Origin: Phanerodontia chrysosporium
Lineage: Eukaryota > Basidiomycota > Agaricomycetes > Polyporales > Phanerochaetaceae
Assembly (NCBI GenBank): GCA_001910725.1
Contig: MJGA01000001.1
Span: 372,001-436,000, forward strand
DNA: 64,000 nt
Reading direction: 5' to 3'
Positions 42,349 to 53,038 of the stretch are shown here, one piece after another. Made by a program: the position numbers and the translations under genes. Positions within the stretch are counted from its first letter, which is position 1. Each line of letters opens with the position of its first letter. Below the pieces are notes generated by a model, which was not told where the DNA came from, ran no database searches, and worked only from the letters and a program-made list of their open reading frames with translations.

Positions 42349-42803
42349 CGTCGTCGCTGGAGTCGTCGGATGTGAAAGGCGCAGACCGTGTCCGCGCGGG
42401 TGCGCATGCGTGCGGTAGTGTACTCTTATACGCTGGTTGCGTGCGCGGTGATTCCGAGTGATAAGTCTCGAGGTCAGATGTGTCTGCCAGAGCTCCCGGC
42501 GGACGGGTGTGCGGTGCGCGATTCCCTGGGTGTTTATCCGATGTTTGGCCGTGCGCTCGGCCAGTCAGGCGCGCAGAATGCGAAGTGTTGTCGAAGACAA
42601 GTTCTGTTCTGTGCCATGCTCTAGGACGACAGAAAGATACGGGACTAAGGGGTTTGAATATTGGAAAGAGCAGCACTTCGGAGATCGTGGAGTGCACAGA
42701 GGCCGTCATATGCAGACCGAGACCAGCCCCTCTAATTTACAGCACCAGATATTCCGTTAGTCTTGCTCTAGTCTAACATACATCCGAAAGTATCAAACAC
42801 CTC

Positions 42804-44446
42804 TCAGAGGTTCAGGATCTCATCAACCACAGCACCCTCCTTTGCCTCCTTCCACACCCCCGTAAACTTCCCGCTCCAGCGCGGCCCCTTCCCGCCACCC
42901 TTGACACCAAGGCGCGCCTTGAGCGCATCGCCAACCTCCTTCACCCGCGCCTCATCCTTCCCAAACACGAGCACCACCGCAGTGCTCCCCTGCGTCTGCG
43001 TAGACGGCGCCGAGCTCAGCACGACCAGATAGTCCTGCGCCCCCTGCTCCTCCGCAGCAGCGACATACGCCGACGCGACGGCGCCGAGGAACGCCAGCGG
43101 CGCCGCCACATCGTCCGTGCGGTGCCTGCGCACCACCGCGCGCCCCGCCGCGCGCAGCTCGCGCGCGAGGTGCGCCGCAAGCTCGAGCTCGACGTCCTCC
43201 GCACGCTTCGCCGCGCGCCGGCGCTCGTCGACGACCTGCGCGACGCGCGCGGGCACCTGCGGCGCGCCGCAGCTGAGCGTCGCGGCCGCAGCCGTGAGCG
43301 ACGCGTGCACCGCGCCGAGGTGCGCGAGCAGCCGCGGGCCCGCGAGGAAGTAGAGCCGCGCGGTGCTCGCGCCCCCGCTCCCGCTCCCGCGCGCGAGCGT
43401 CTCGGTCTGCGGGAGCAGGAAGAGCTGGAGGTTGTGCAGCGAGGGCGCGTGTGTGCCGCAGCATCTGTGATTATGCTGGTCAGTGCGCGGTCCTGGCGGC
43501 GGTGATGTTAAGGGTAGATGGCACGCACGGGTTGCGGTCGACGCCGTCGATGACGACGGTGCGCAGCACGCCGCCGGTGTAGTCCTCGGGGATGCCCTTC
43601 GACGGCGTCGCATACGCCTTGCCCGCATCGTCGAGCTCGCGCACCTCGACGTGCACGCGCCGGCCCTCGAAGACGAGGCGGTTGCACGCGTCCTGCGCCG
43701 CGGCGATCTCGTCTGCGGACAGCGCGCGCGGGACCTCGACATACGACGGCGTCGGGTACGCCGTGAGCGACCAGGAGAGCGTGTCGAGCCCGAAACGCTG
43801 CTCAAGCACTGCCGACAGCAGGTGCTGCGATGTGTGCATGCACATCTGTCGGGGCGCGTGAGTCACGGCGTGGTGCCGGGCGGGGAGAGCGACTTACGTG
43901 GTCGAGCCTGCGCTGCAGCCCGGCGTCGCCGAGCTGCACGCCGACGTTTTCGCCGGTCTTGAATGCTGCGAGTGCGTCTTCAACGCTTTTACCGCCGAGC
44001 TTGACGTAGTGTACAGCGTGCCCGCCGATTCGCTTGACCTCGGCGACCTCCCACACGTGGCCCTCCGCACTGGTCAAGAGCCCGATATCCGACGGCTGCC
44101 CGCCGCCCTCGGGAAGAGCACGGTGTCATGTAGGAGCACCTCGAGCAGAGGGCCTGCTGGTGCGCCATCCGCGCCAGCCTTGTCTTTCTTTGCACGCTTG
44201 GGCTGCGGCGGTGCTTCAGCCGGGCGAGAGCTGACCACCGTGGTGGCGAGCTCGCGTAGGAGGGGGTCGCCTGTGAACGATGTCAATTCTGATAATAGTC
44301 GGGTCGGGATGGGTACGTACGTTGACATGCAAGGAGCCGACGGGGATCGATGTCTGTGGATCGCTGGGAATACGCAGCGAGGGCGAGACGATCCTGTGGT
44401 AGTCTGGCGGCGTCACTGGAGGCAGGACAAGCGCAGATGCGGCCAT
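42804..44446 (-). CDS. Alanyl-tRNA editing protein (AlaX/AARSD1-like)
   Basis: A free-standing editing domain that hydrolyses Ser (or Gly) wrongly attached to tRNA-Ala. ATG 44446 opens MAASALVLPPVTPPDYHR. The protein has an OB-like N-terminal part, HTSQHLLSAVLEQ with HxxxH, and, after an intron, CCGTHAPSL with CxxxH; these four residues bind the zinc of the editing site. A long Ala-rich C-terminal region (DDVAAPLAFLGAVAS, VLVFGKDEARVKEV) ends WKEAKEGAVVDEILNL before TGA 42806-42804. The highly conserved LFPEGGGQPSDIG motif is present, but one base is missing inside CCCGAGG (near 44112), putting the second half out of frame in the assembly as given. Confidence 0.86.
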
Positions 44447-45762
44447 GGCGGATCAAAGACTCTGAGCAGACCTTCTGTGCAGTCCGAGGGATGCTTGGCT
44501 ATGTTCGAGGACGAATAGCGACCTCTGAAATTCGGAGCAAGAGACGGGAAAGCGATTCCGGAGCATGATGGCAAGCTTTGCTCCTAATGTAGGGTTACAG
44601 GTCTTGGGGTTAGGTGTTTTGCGGGCCTGTCGCGAAAACTTGAGCTTGGACGTGGAGATGCGCCTTGCAATCTGAGCCTAGTGCAATTTGTCGACGTTCT
44701 TCTTTCCACAGTTGTCGAAATGTGACAATTCTTTTGCAAATCGCGCACTGTCTGATTCTCTGCACACGGAGCTCCTTGCAGATCCGCAAAGCGAAGCGTC
44801 GGTCGCAGCTGTCAAGTTGACGTCACGGTCACTGACGGTACATATACCGACGTTTCTCGCCGCGATCCTCGAAAGCTCACCCTCTGTTCCCTCTCGCGCG
44901 CCATCATCTCCTTCCCTTGCTCGAGGAATCCGGTACGTGTACAGTCTTTTACTGTACTTCTTCAGCAGGACATCATGTTATATCGCCCCAGAGGTATTTA
45001 TACGCGTCCTTGCGCGACCTCTGCACCTCATGTCCTGGCACTCGCCCAGCGCAACATACAGGTTGAACATATCGAGGCGCGCGTCGCGCTGACGTCGGAC
45101 GAAGAGCAAGAGTCAGGCACCGCGCGAAGCGGAATTTGATTGATGGAGGGTCACGCGACCAGGAGGGACCGGGCGGGCCGGGAAGGGGAGGCTTGGCGTG
45201 CGCGTCGGGGACGGGGCGGTGTCGCGAGTCAGCTGGCCGCGTCAAGGCCAGCAAAGCGCACCCGAGCCTTTGCACACACACGGACCCACAGCTCTTGGCC
45301 ATGCGCGCGCGTATATAAAGGTCGTGCACCTTGTCTCGCGACGCGACGCGACCCCCGCCTTGCTCTGGCATCCCCGCATGTCCCGGATTGAAGCTTACCC
45401 CGCAATCAACGGCGCCCCCGGGCCGCATGCAATTTACCCCGCCCCCAGCCATTCATCTTCTCCTGCACACGCTGCTTCAGCTCCTAGCGAGTGAAAATTT
45501 CTCGCACTCTCACTGGTCTTTCGGCCCCGCCGCCCGTCTCAGGATCCGCCCATGGCGCCCCAGAACTCGCCGATCCAATGGCCTCTGTGTTTCTCCGAAC
45601 CCCACATCGTGCCTTGGCACAGGTCGGAAAAACATCCCTCTGCCGCGTCTGTGCCTCACACGGCGTATTTAAACAAGGCTGCGCTCGTGGAACACGGTGC
45701 GAGACGCTTTCCGGACGCCCCCCACGACCCGTGCGCCCCCCTCGTCCTCCAGACCCGCCGCC
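44447..45762. other. Divergent intergenic region between tRNA-editing gene and MFS array
   Basis: No supported gene. A clear TATATAAAG element at 45312-45320 on the + strand lies about 445 bp before the first MFS start codon, which implies a long leader or a leader intron. CT-rich and purine-poor stretches follow it. Confidence 0.5.
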
Positions 45763-47394
45763 ATGTCCCTCGAGCGCGCACCGTCCATCGCCTCCAAAGA
45801 GGAGGCCGAGATCGGCTTCTCCAAGGAGACCGTCCTCAGCGATGAAGAATTCGGCGGCACCGAAGAGCGCAAGAAGCTTGAGCGCAAGCTTCTCCGCAAG
45901 CTCGACCTGCGCATGTCCATCCTCATCGTCATCTACATCCTCAACTACGTACGTCAACAATCGCTTTCTCGTGGCCGCCCGAACTAACACAGATTTCCCG
46001 CAGATTGACCGGAATAATGCCAGTGCAGCACGTCTCCGTGGTTTCGAGGCGGACCTGCACCTCAAGGGCCAGCAGTTTGCGACGATTCTCAGTATCCTCT
46101 ACGTTGGATACATTCTCATGCAGATTCCCTCGTGAGTCTATTATCACCAAAGTCACCTGGCATTTTTTTCCTCATCGACTCGCGTCTAGTAACATGCTGC
46201 TCAACCACACTGGCCGGCCGTCAATCTACCTGCCGTGCTGCATGATGATCTGGGGCACCATCTCCTGCTTGACGGGCGTGACGACCAACTTTGTCGGCGC
46301 GCTGCTCACCCGGTTCTTCCTCGGCTTCGTCGAAGCCGCCTTCTTCCCCGGCGCGCTCTTCCTGCTTTCGAAATGGTACACGCGCAAGGAGCTCGGCGTG
46401 CGGACGGCGCTGCTCTCGTGCGGCTCGCTTATCAGCAACGCGTTCGGTTCGCTCATCGCGTCGGGCATCCTCGACGGCATGGAGGGGCGCCTCGGCCACG
46501 CTGCGTGGCGTTGGCTCTTCTACATCGAGGGCGCGCTCACGATCTTTGCCGCCGTCTGTGCGATCTTCATCCTCCCCGACTTCCCCGCGACGTCCCACCG
46601 CTGGCTGTCCCCGCTCGAGGTCAAGCTCGCGGAGCGCCGCATGCAGGAGGACGTCGGCGTCGGCGACGAGGCGCAGACTGAGAGTGGCAGCCAGATGCAC
46701 GGTCTGATGCAGGCCGTCACCGACTGGAAGGTCTGGTGGCTCGCGCTTACCCTCACGAGCATGGTCGTCTTCCTCTCCTTCGTAAGTGCCACCCCGCTGC
46801 CGACCGCCCCGCGCACATGCTCATTTCCTCCGTGCTTAGAACGCATTCTTCCCGACGCTCTCCGCGACGATGGGGTACAACCGCACGGTGACGCTCCTGC
46901 TGTGCGCGCCTCCGTGGGTCTTCGCGACGCTCGTCGCCTTCGCGGTGACCCGGCACTCGGACCGCGTCGGCGAGCGCTTCTGGCACATCGCGGGCCCGCT
47001 CGCGCTGGGGCTCGTCGGGTGCGTGCTGGCGATGTCGACGATGAACACGGCGGCGCGGTACATCGCGCTCTTCCTGCTCGCGCAGTCGTACGCGGCGTTC
47101 ATCACGTTCCTCGCGTGGATCTCGAACAGCATCCCGCGCCCGCCGAGCAAGCGCGCGGTCGCGCTCGCGCTCATCAACGCGTTCAGCCAGCTCGGAAACG
47201 TCGCGGGCAGCTACGTGTGGCCGAGCGCGTGGGGCCCGAGCTACCGCTACTCGTACGCGATATGCATCGCCACGAATGGCCTCGCGATCATCATGTGTTA
47301 CGTCTTCAAGAAGCACCTCGAGAGCCTCAACAAGAAGGCCGAGGAGCGCGAGCGCGAGCAGCGCGCGCCCCAGGGGTTCCGTTTTATCTCGTAA
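45763..47394 (+). CDS. MFS transporter 1 (allantoate permease/anion:cation symporter type)
   Basis: Twelve-span major facilitator of the Dal5/TNA1 group, which imports vitamins, ureides, dipeptides or organic anions with protons at the plasma membrane. It shows MSILIVIYILNYIDRNNAS, LSILYVGYILMQIPSN, RFFLGFVEAAFFPGALFLLSK, GSLISNAFGSLIASG, WRWLFYIEGALTIF, FPTLSATMGYN and NSIPRPPSKRAVALALIN. Introns: 45951-46003 (NY|ID), one in IPS|N and 46782-46839 (FLSF|NAFF). It lacks five introns present in the other three copies of the array and has one they lack. Closest sister in the array is copy 4 (shared VTTNFVGALL and DVGVGDEA). ATG 45763 follows GCCGCC. Substrate unknown. Confidence 0.9.
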
Positions 47395-47696
47395 TGCCTA
47401 CATATGGTCTTTTACGACTGCTCTTACACCTGTGCTACGCATCACATGTACACTGTATCATTATCATTTATTCTAGCATGTTTAATTGCTGTCTTGGATG
47501 CCAGTCTGCTTGCTCCAGCAATGTCGGTACATGTATGCACGGCTGCCCATCACACGGTCATGCGAGTGCTTAGATACAAATCGAGATGCTGCTCTAGTAT
47601 TAGCCAACCATGCGAATATGCTACAGGAGAACGGCGAGGAAAGCAAACATATGGTAGTACATGCGGAGTGTCCTCCAGCCTCGGCGACGGGGAGGC

Positions 47697-48566
47697 TCAC
47701 TTGGCCTCGTCCGTTCCGCTATCTTCCTCGTCGCCATCGTGCACTCGTACATCTGCTGAGTTTTATGAAAATAAGCGGGGCATTAACCGAGGCAGTGCGG
47801 AACATACCATCGGCCATGGCGTCGCCCTCGAGGGCCTCGTCCACGCTCACCGCGAGCTCGCCCTCGGAGAGACTGTCGCCGTCACTCAGCCCCAATTCTC
47901 GGAAGCCTCGTCTTCGCGCCCGAGCATCGCGGCGTCCTCGAGGGGCTCAACGTCAAAGTCCGAGCCGTCGTCGTCGGTGAAGTCGAGCTCCTCGTCCTCG
48001 TCGAGGTCGTCGTCCGCAGGAATGTAGTCGCCGTCCGACGACTCGCCGTCGCTCTCGGACGGCGGGCGCACGTCGAGGAACGTGTGCCGGCACGCGGGGC
48101 AGGTGCCGTGCTGCGCCGCGCTCGGTCCGTCAGCTCTCTGCGATTTCTTTTGCGTCTCGCCCGCGGGTCAGGAGAAAAAAAGGGGGGCAACGCACCCGGC
48201 CGCGTATCCACTCTATCACGCTGCACGGAGGTGTTCCAGCGTCAGCACACATACAGACACGAGGGGCGGGTAAGCAGACGGAAGGCACACGCGCACGCAC
48301 TCGAGCCTGCAGAACACATGCCCGCAGCCGGGCAGGCGCGTCACGCCCGCGCGCTCGGGCGGGTCGTGCGGCGCGACGTTCTCGCCGGCGAGGATGCTCG
48401 CAAACGGGAGGAGGCAGATCGGGCAGGCGTCGTCGCGCGCGACGCTCTCCGGGGCGAGCGTCGGGAGCGCCGCGACCGCGCGCGCGATGCGCTGCTCGGA
48501 CGTGAGGGCGAGGGGCACCAGCAGCGCGAGCTCGGGGTCGTCGGGGTGTTGCGCGCTGTCGGCCAT
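47697..48566 (-). CDS. RING-finger protein, probable E3 ubiquitin ligase
   Basis: ATG 48566 starts MADSAQHPDDPELALLV. A RING domain is assembled over three exons: CPICLLPF, CGHVFCRLD, then VIEWIRGR and HGTCPACRHTF, giving the usual Cys/His spacing and the helix (IEWI) that contacts E2 enzymes. Behind the RING lies a strongly acidic tail (DDDLDEDEELDFTDDDGSD) ending DEEDSGTDEAK before TGA 47699-47697. Introns near 48287-48225, 48210-48095 and 47800-47755 are GT-AG. It sits on the opposite strand between MFS copies 1 and 2 and shares their intergenic regions. Target unknown. Confidence 0.8.
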
Positions 48567-48905
48567 GTTCAGTTTGTCGCTGGAGGTGGGGCCTGGAGGG
48601 CGAGAGGGTGGGAGACGGAAGGGGGCGTGCGGGCGGCCCGGGCAGTCGCAAGGGTTGTTGGAAACGCGCAAACAACGTTCGCGCGTCGGCATCACGTGCC
48701 CATGCGGGCGCCACGACGCCACCGGCAACCGGCACGGCTGCGTGCGACATGACGGCGCCCGTCGGGGAACGCGTGCGTGGGCCTGTGGAGAGCCTGAGAT
48801 AGCCTCCCACCGACGCTTATGATACTCTACTGCACGCTATAGGCTCTCAGACAACCCGCGGAGTGTATACACTCCATCCCACATCACTATCGGTGCCAGC
48901 AGACC

Positions 48906-50753
48906 ATGGAAGAGGACACCCTCGTGGACGCGCAGACCCCCCTTCTCAAGCACACGACTGCCGAGCGAGATGTCGCTCCCAGCGCCGAAGACGAGCTCGA
49001 CTCCGAGTTTGGAGGGACGCTGGCGCGGCGTGAGCTCGAGAAGCAGCTGCTGTGGAAAGTCGACAAGCGAATGTCCATCCTGGTGCTCATCTACATCCTC
49101 AATTTCGTGCGTCTGCTATCTCTCCATGTCATTTGCTCTGCTCACGCTCGTAGATTGACCGCAACAATGCTGGGTGCGTCACACGGCTCTGCCCGCCTCG
49201 AAAGCTTGACGTTGACGTTGAAGGACGTTTCTGTCAGCGCTGCCCGACTTCGTGGGTTCGAGGAGGACTTGGGGCTCAAAGGCCAACAATTTGCGACTGT
49301 CTTATCCATCCTCTACATTGGATACATTTCCATGCAGATACCTCGTAAGTATCACTCCACTTGCATTACCGCTTGACGTCGAGTCCCGTGTAGGAATGTC
49401 TTTATGAACCACATTGGCAAGCCGTCAGTCTATCTGCCTATATGCATGGCAATTTGGGGCTTTGTCTCCGTCATGACAGGTGCGACCTCCGTAGCCTTCG
49501 CATACGTACATCTCTGACGTTACCTCGCGTAGGATTTGCACACAAGTACGCACATTCATGTTGAAATGCTTCGCTGCTCTGACAGCTTCCCAGCTTCTAC
49601 GACGTGCTGCTAACACGTCTCATCCTCGGCGTCGTCGAGGCCTCATTCTTCCCCGGGGCGCTCTTCCTCATCAGCAAGTGGTACAAGCACAGCGAGCTGG
49701 GCTCGCGCACGGCGCTCCTGTTCTGCGGGAACATCATCAGTAACGCGTTTGGCGCACTCATCGCGTCTGCGATCCTCGATAACATGGACGGCGTCCTCGG
49801 GCGCGCAGCCTGGCGCTGGCTCTTCTACATCGAGGGCTCGCTCACGATTCTCGTCGCCCTGTGTGCTATGTTCGTCCTTCCGGACTTCCCGGAGACGTCC
49901 AAGAGCGGCTGGCTCAGCGAGGAGGAGATCCGTCTCGCGGTGCGCCGCATGCAGGAGGACGCGGACACCGGTGCGCACGATGCTCCGCTTGAAGGCGGCG
50001 CTGTGGAAGGCTTCTGGCTCGCGGTCGCGGACCCGAACGTCTGGATCTTGTGCGGGGCGATGCTCTTCCAGATTGTCGCCAATGGCTTCACTGCATGGTT
50101 CCCGACGATCGTGTCCACGCTGGGGTACAGTCGGACTGTGACTCTGTTGCTATGCGCTCCGCCATATTTGGTGACGGCGCTGCTAGCATACTATGTCTCC
50201 AGGTAGGTCGCTTCCGGGTCTTTTCGAATGGGTTGCTGATGTCTCTGCGCAGGCGGTCCGACGCGGAAGGCGAGCGCTTCTACCATATCACCATCCCTCT
50301 GTGGATAGGCATTGCAGGCTTCCTCCTCGCGATGTCGACCATGAACACCGCTGCGCGGTACTTCTCCCTGTTAGCCCGCACTCTCTTCTCCCTCACCCCC
50401 CATGCGCTGACCACACCCGCGCTAGGTTTCTCATCACGCAGACCTACGCCGGCTTCTCCGTCTTCTACGGGTGGATGAGCAACTGCGTGCCGAGCCCGCC
50501 CGCGAAGCGCGCCGTCGCGCTCGCGCTCGTCAACTCGCTCTCGCAGCTCGGCAACGTCGCCGGCGCGTACGTCTGGCAGCCCGCGTGGGCGCCGCGCTTC
50601 GCGCAGAGCTTCGCGATCTGCGTCGCCGCGAGCGCCGCATCCATCGCGTGCTGTTATGCGCTCCGCCGCCGCCTCGCCGCCATGAACGCCGCGCTCCGCC
50701 GCGCCGAGGGCGCGCGCGGCCAGGCGAGGGCGGGCTTCCGGTATCTCGTGTAG
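48906..50753 (+). CDS. MFS transporter 2 (allantoate permease type)
   Basis: Same family as copy 1: MSILVLIYILNFIDRNNAG, IGKPSVYLPICMAIWGFVS, LGVVEASFFPGALFLISK, NIISNAFGALIASAIL, FPTIVSTLGYSRTVTLLL, STMNTAARYFSLFL and NCVPSPPAKRAVALALVN, ending RAGFRYLV. Introns: NF|ID, NAG|AAR, IP|RN, the pair around a 13-nt microexon (GATTTGCACACAA, encoding part of GFAHN), VSR|RSD and FSL|FLI. Closest to copy 3 (shared NSLSQLGN/NAVSQLGN region, CYALRRRLAAMNAALR). All junctions restore the frame and no frameshift is seen. Substrate unknown, probably a small carboxylate or nitrogen compound. Confidence 0.9.
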
Positions 50754-50989
50754 CGCCGCCGTGCTCGCCCCTTTTGTCGCGCGTCGTGCTGTAGACTTTT
50801 TTTTTGTCGTGCCGGATGTATCACTAGATTTAGACACGAGCCCGCTGTGCGCCGCACTCATTCTCCGCCCGCCTCTCGCCCGCCCGCCCGCACTGTGGCC
50901 CCGAGCCCACGCTGTATCGCCCCTGTTTGGCCCACCCAGCGGGCAACGACCATGTCTGCCCCGCAAACACCTGTCTGAAGACTACCACC

Positions 50990-52816
50990 ATGGGGCATGT
51001 GGACTGGGACGACAGCAAGCAACTCGAGGCAGATGTGGACGTTGACCTCGACGTCGACGCGGAGTTCGGCGGCCCCGCCGCGCGCCGCGCGCTCGAGAGC
51101 GCCGGCTGCTCCGGAAGGTCGACAGGCGCATGGCGATTCTTGTGCTCATCTACATCCTGAATTTCGTGCGTGGGCTTTGACTCTTGGAGCGAGACGACGA
51201 CATATTGATATATGTGGTTTTCTAGATTGATAGGAATAATGCAAGGTGCGTGCCCCGCTTTCGTGACCTTTCGTTCTGTTTGGGTGACAATGGATGTTTT
51301 GCATAGTGCGGCGCGCCTGCGTGGCTTCGAGGAGGACCTCGGCTTGCATGGTCAACATTTTGCGACGATACTCGCAGGGCTGTATGTCGGCTACATTTCG
51401 ATGCAGATTCCCTCGTGAGTCCAGGCACGCTGAGTATATGTTGTGTCCCTGACGTTTCGTAGGAATATGTTCATGAACTACATCGGCAAGCCGTCACTGT
51501 ACCTCCCAGGATGCATGTCCATTTGGGGGCTTCTGTCCATCATGACAGGCAAGTCTCGCTACGCCAGTAAAGACATTACTGACCAGTCCCAGGTTTCGCA
51601 CAGAAGTACGTCCGGTCGCTCCACATACACCTCCGTCTGACAATCTCGCAGCTATCACGACGTCCTCCTGACCCGCTTCGTCCTCGGCATCGTCGAGGCC
51701 TCCTTCTTCCCAGGCGCGCTCTTCCTGCTCTCGCGCTGGTACACGCGGACGGAGCTCGGGCTGCGCATGGCGCTCCTCTCGTGCGGCTCGCTGCTCAGCA
51801 ACGCGTTCGGCGCGCTCCTCGCGTCCGCGCTGCTCGACCGCATGGATGGCGTCTACGGGCACGCCGCCTGGCGCTGGCTCTTCTTCGCCGAAGGCTCGCT
51901 CACCGTGCTCGTCGCCCTCGCCGCCGCGCTCGTCCTCCCGGACTTCCCCGAGACTGCGCGCCCGCGCTGGCTCACCGCCGCTGAGCTTCGCCTTGCCGTG
52001 CACCGCATGCAGGCCGATGCACTCAATGCCGCAGAAGGCTGCGGTGCGCACGACGACGCGGGCGCGCTGCACGGACTGTGGCTTGCGCTCGCCGACCCGA
52101 ACGCGTGGATCCTCGTCGCGGCGATGTTCTCCCAGATCGTCGGCACTGCGTTCACGATGTGGTTCCCTACGATCGTTGCGACTCTTGGGTACAACTACAC
52201 AGTAACGCTCCTGCTGTGTGCGCCGCCGTACGTGCTCACTACGGTCGTCGCATTCTATGTCTCTCGGTACGCACACCAGCTAGTCGTTTTTTCTACCCCT
52301 ACTCACTTCCTCGTGAAGACATTCCGATGCGAAGGGCGAGCGCTTTTACCATGTCAGCGTCCCACTCTGGGTGGGCATCCTCGGGCTGTGTATCGCGATG
52401 TCAACCACGAACACCACGACGCGATACATCTCCCTGTGAGCTCCCATGTTGGATCAAAACGCAGCAAAATCCACTGACGCACCGGAAGCTTCCTCATGAT
52501 GCAGGCCTGCGCCGGCTTCGCGGTGTTCTACGGCTGGATGAGCAACTGCTTCCCAAGCCCGCCCGCGAAGCGCGCCGTCGCACTCGCGCTCATCAACGCG
52601 GTCTCACAGCTCGGCAACATCGTCGCCGCGTACGTTTTCCAGTCCGCGTGGGGACCGCGCTACACGCCGAGCTTCGTCATCTGCATCGTCGCGTGCTTGG
52701 CGTCCATCGCGTGTTGCTATGCGCTCAGGCGCCGCCTGGCGGCGATGAACGCGGCGTTGCGCTGCGCAGAGCTCGAGCTCGGGGAGAGCAAGGCTGGGTT
52801 CAGGTATCTGCTGTAG
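50990..52816 (+). CDS. MFS transporter 3 (allantoate permease type; one apparent indel)
   Basis: Tandem relative of copy 2: RRMAILVLIYILNFIDRNN, GYISMQIPSNMFMNYIGK, VLGIVEASFFPGALFLLSR, GSLLSNAFGALLASALLD, FPTIVATLGYNYTVTLLL and NCFPSPPAKRAVALALIN, ending KAGFRYLL. The N-terminal tail is acidic (DVDVDLDVDAEFGG). The frame breaks at about 51097-51100, inside the conserved ALE-RRLLRKVDRRM helix start: one base too few (or two too many). The intron before the 13-nt microexon (51549-51592) has a GC donor, GCAAGT. A nine-codon upstream ORF (50952-50978) ends 11 nt before ATG 50990. If the indel is an assembly error the protein is complete. Confidence 0.82.
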
Positions 52817-53038
52817 AGCAGGTCCGACTGTCACCTGTGCCGCGAAGCTTTGAGAGCTTCCACGTACTTTCTTTCAAGGTCATGACATCCGTTGTTTTCA
52901 GGGGCTTACTGTATGTATAGAATCTTGGGTTTGGTACTTGTCATACACCTCCTTTCAACCGCAGAGGGTGGTATCACAGTCTACGATTGCCTTCTGCCAT
53001 TGTAGCTCTTCGATTGAGGACGGGGTAACGGAGCAAGT

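Noticed and set aside
42952..43505. Overlapping frames on both strands inside the tRNA-editing gene
   Set aside because: Shadows of a GC-rich Ala-coding exon; only the frame carrying HxxxH/CxxxH and the C-terminal text is coherent.
50990..52816. MFS copy 3 as a pseudogene
   Set aside because: It has only one break, of the same kind as breaks in many other genes here; the remaining sequence, splice sites and paralogue conservation are intact.
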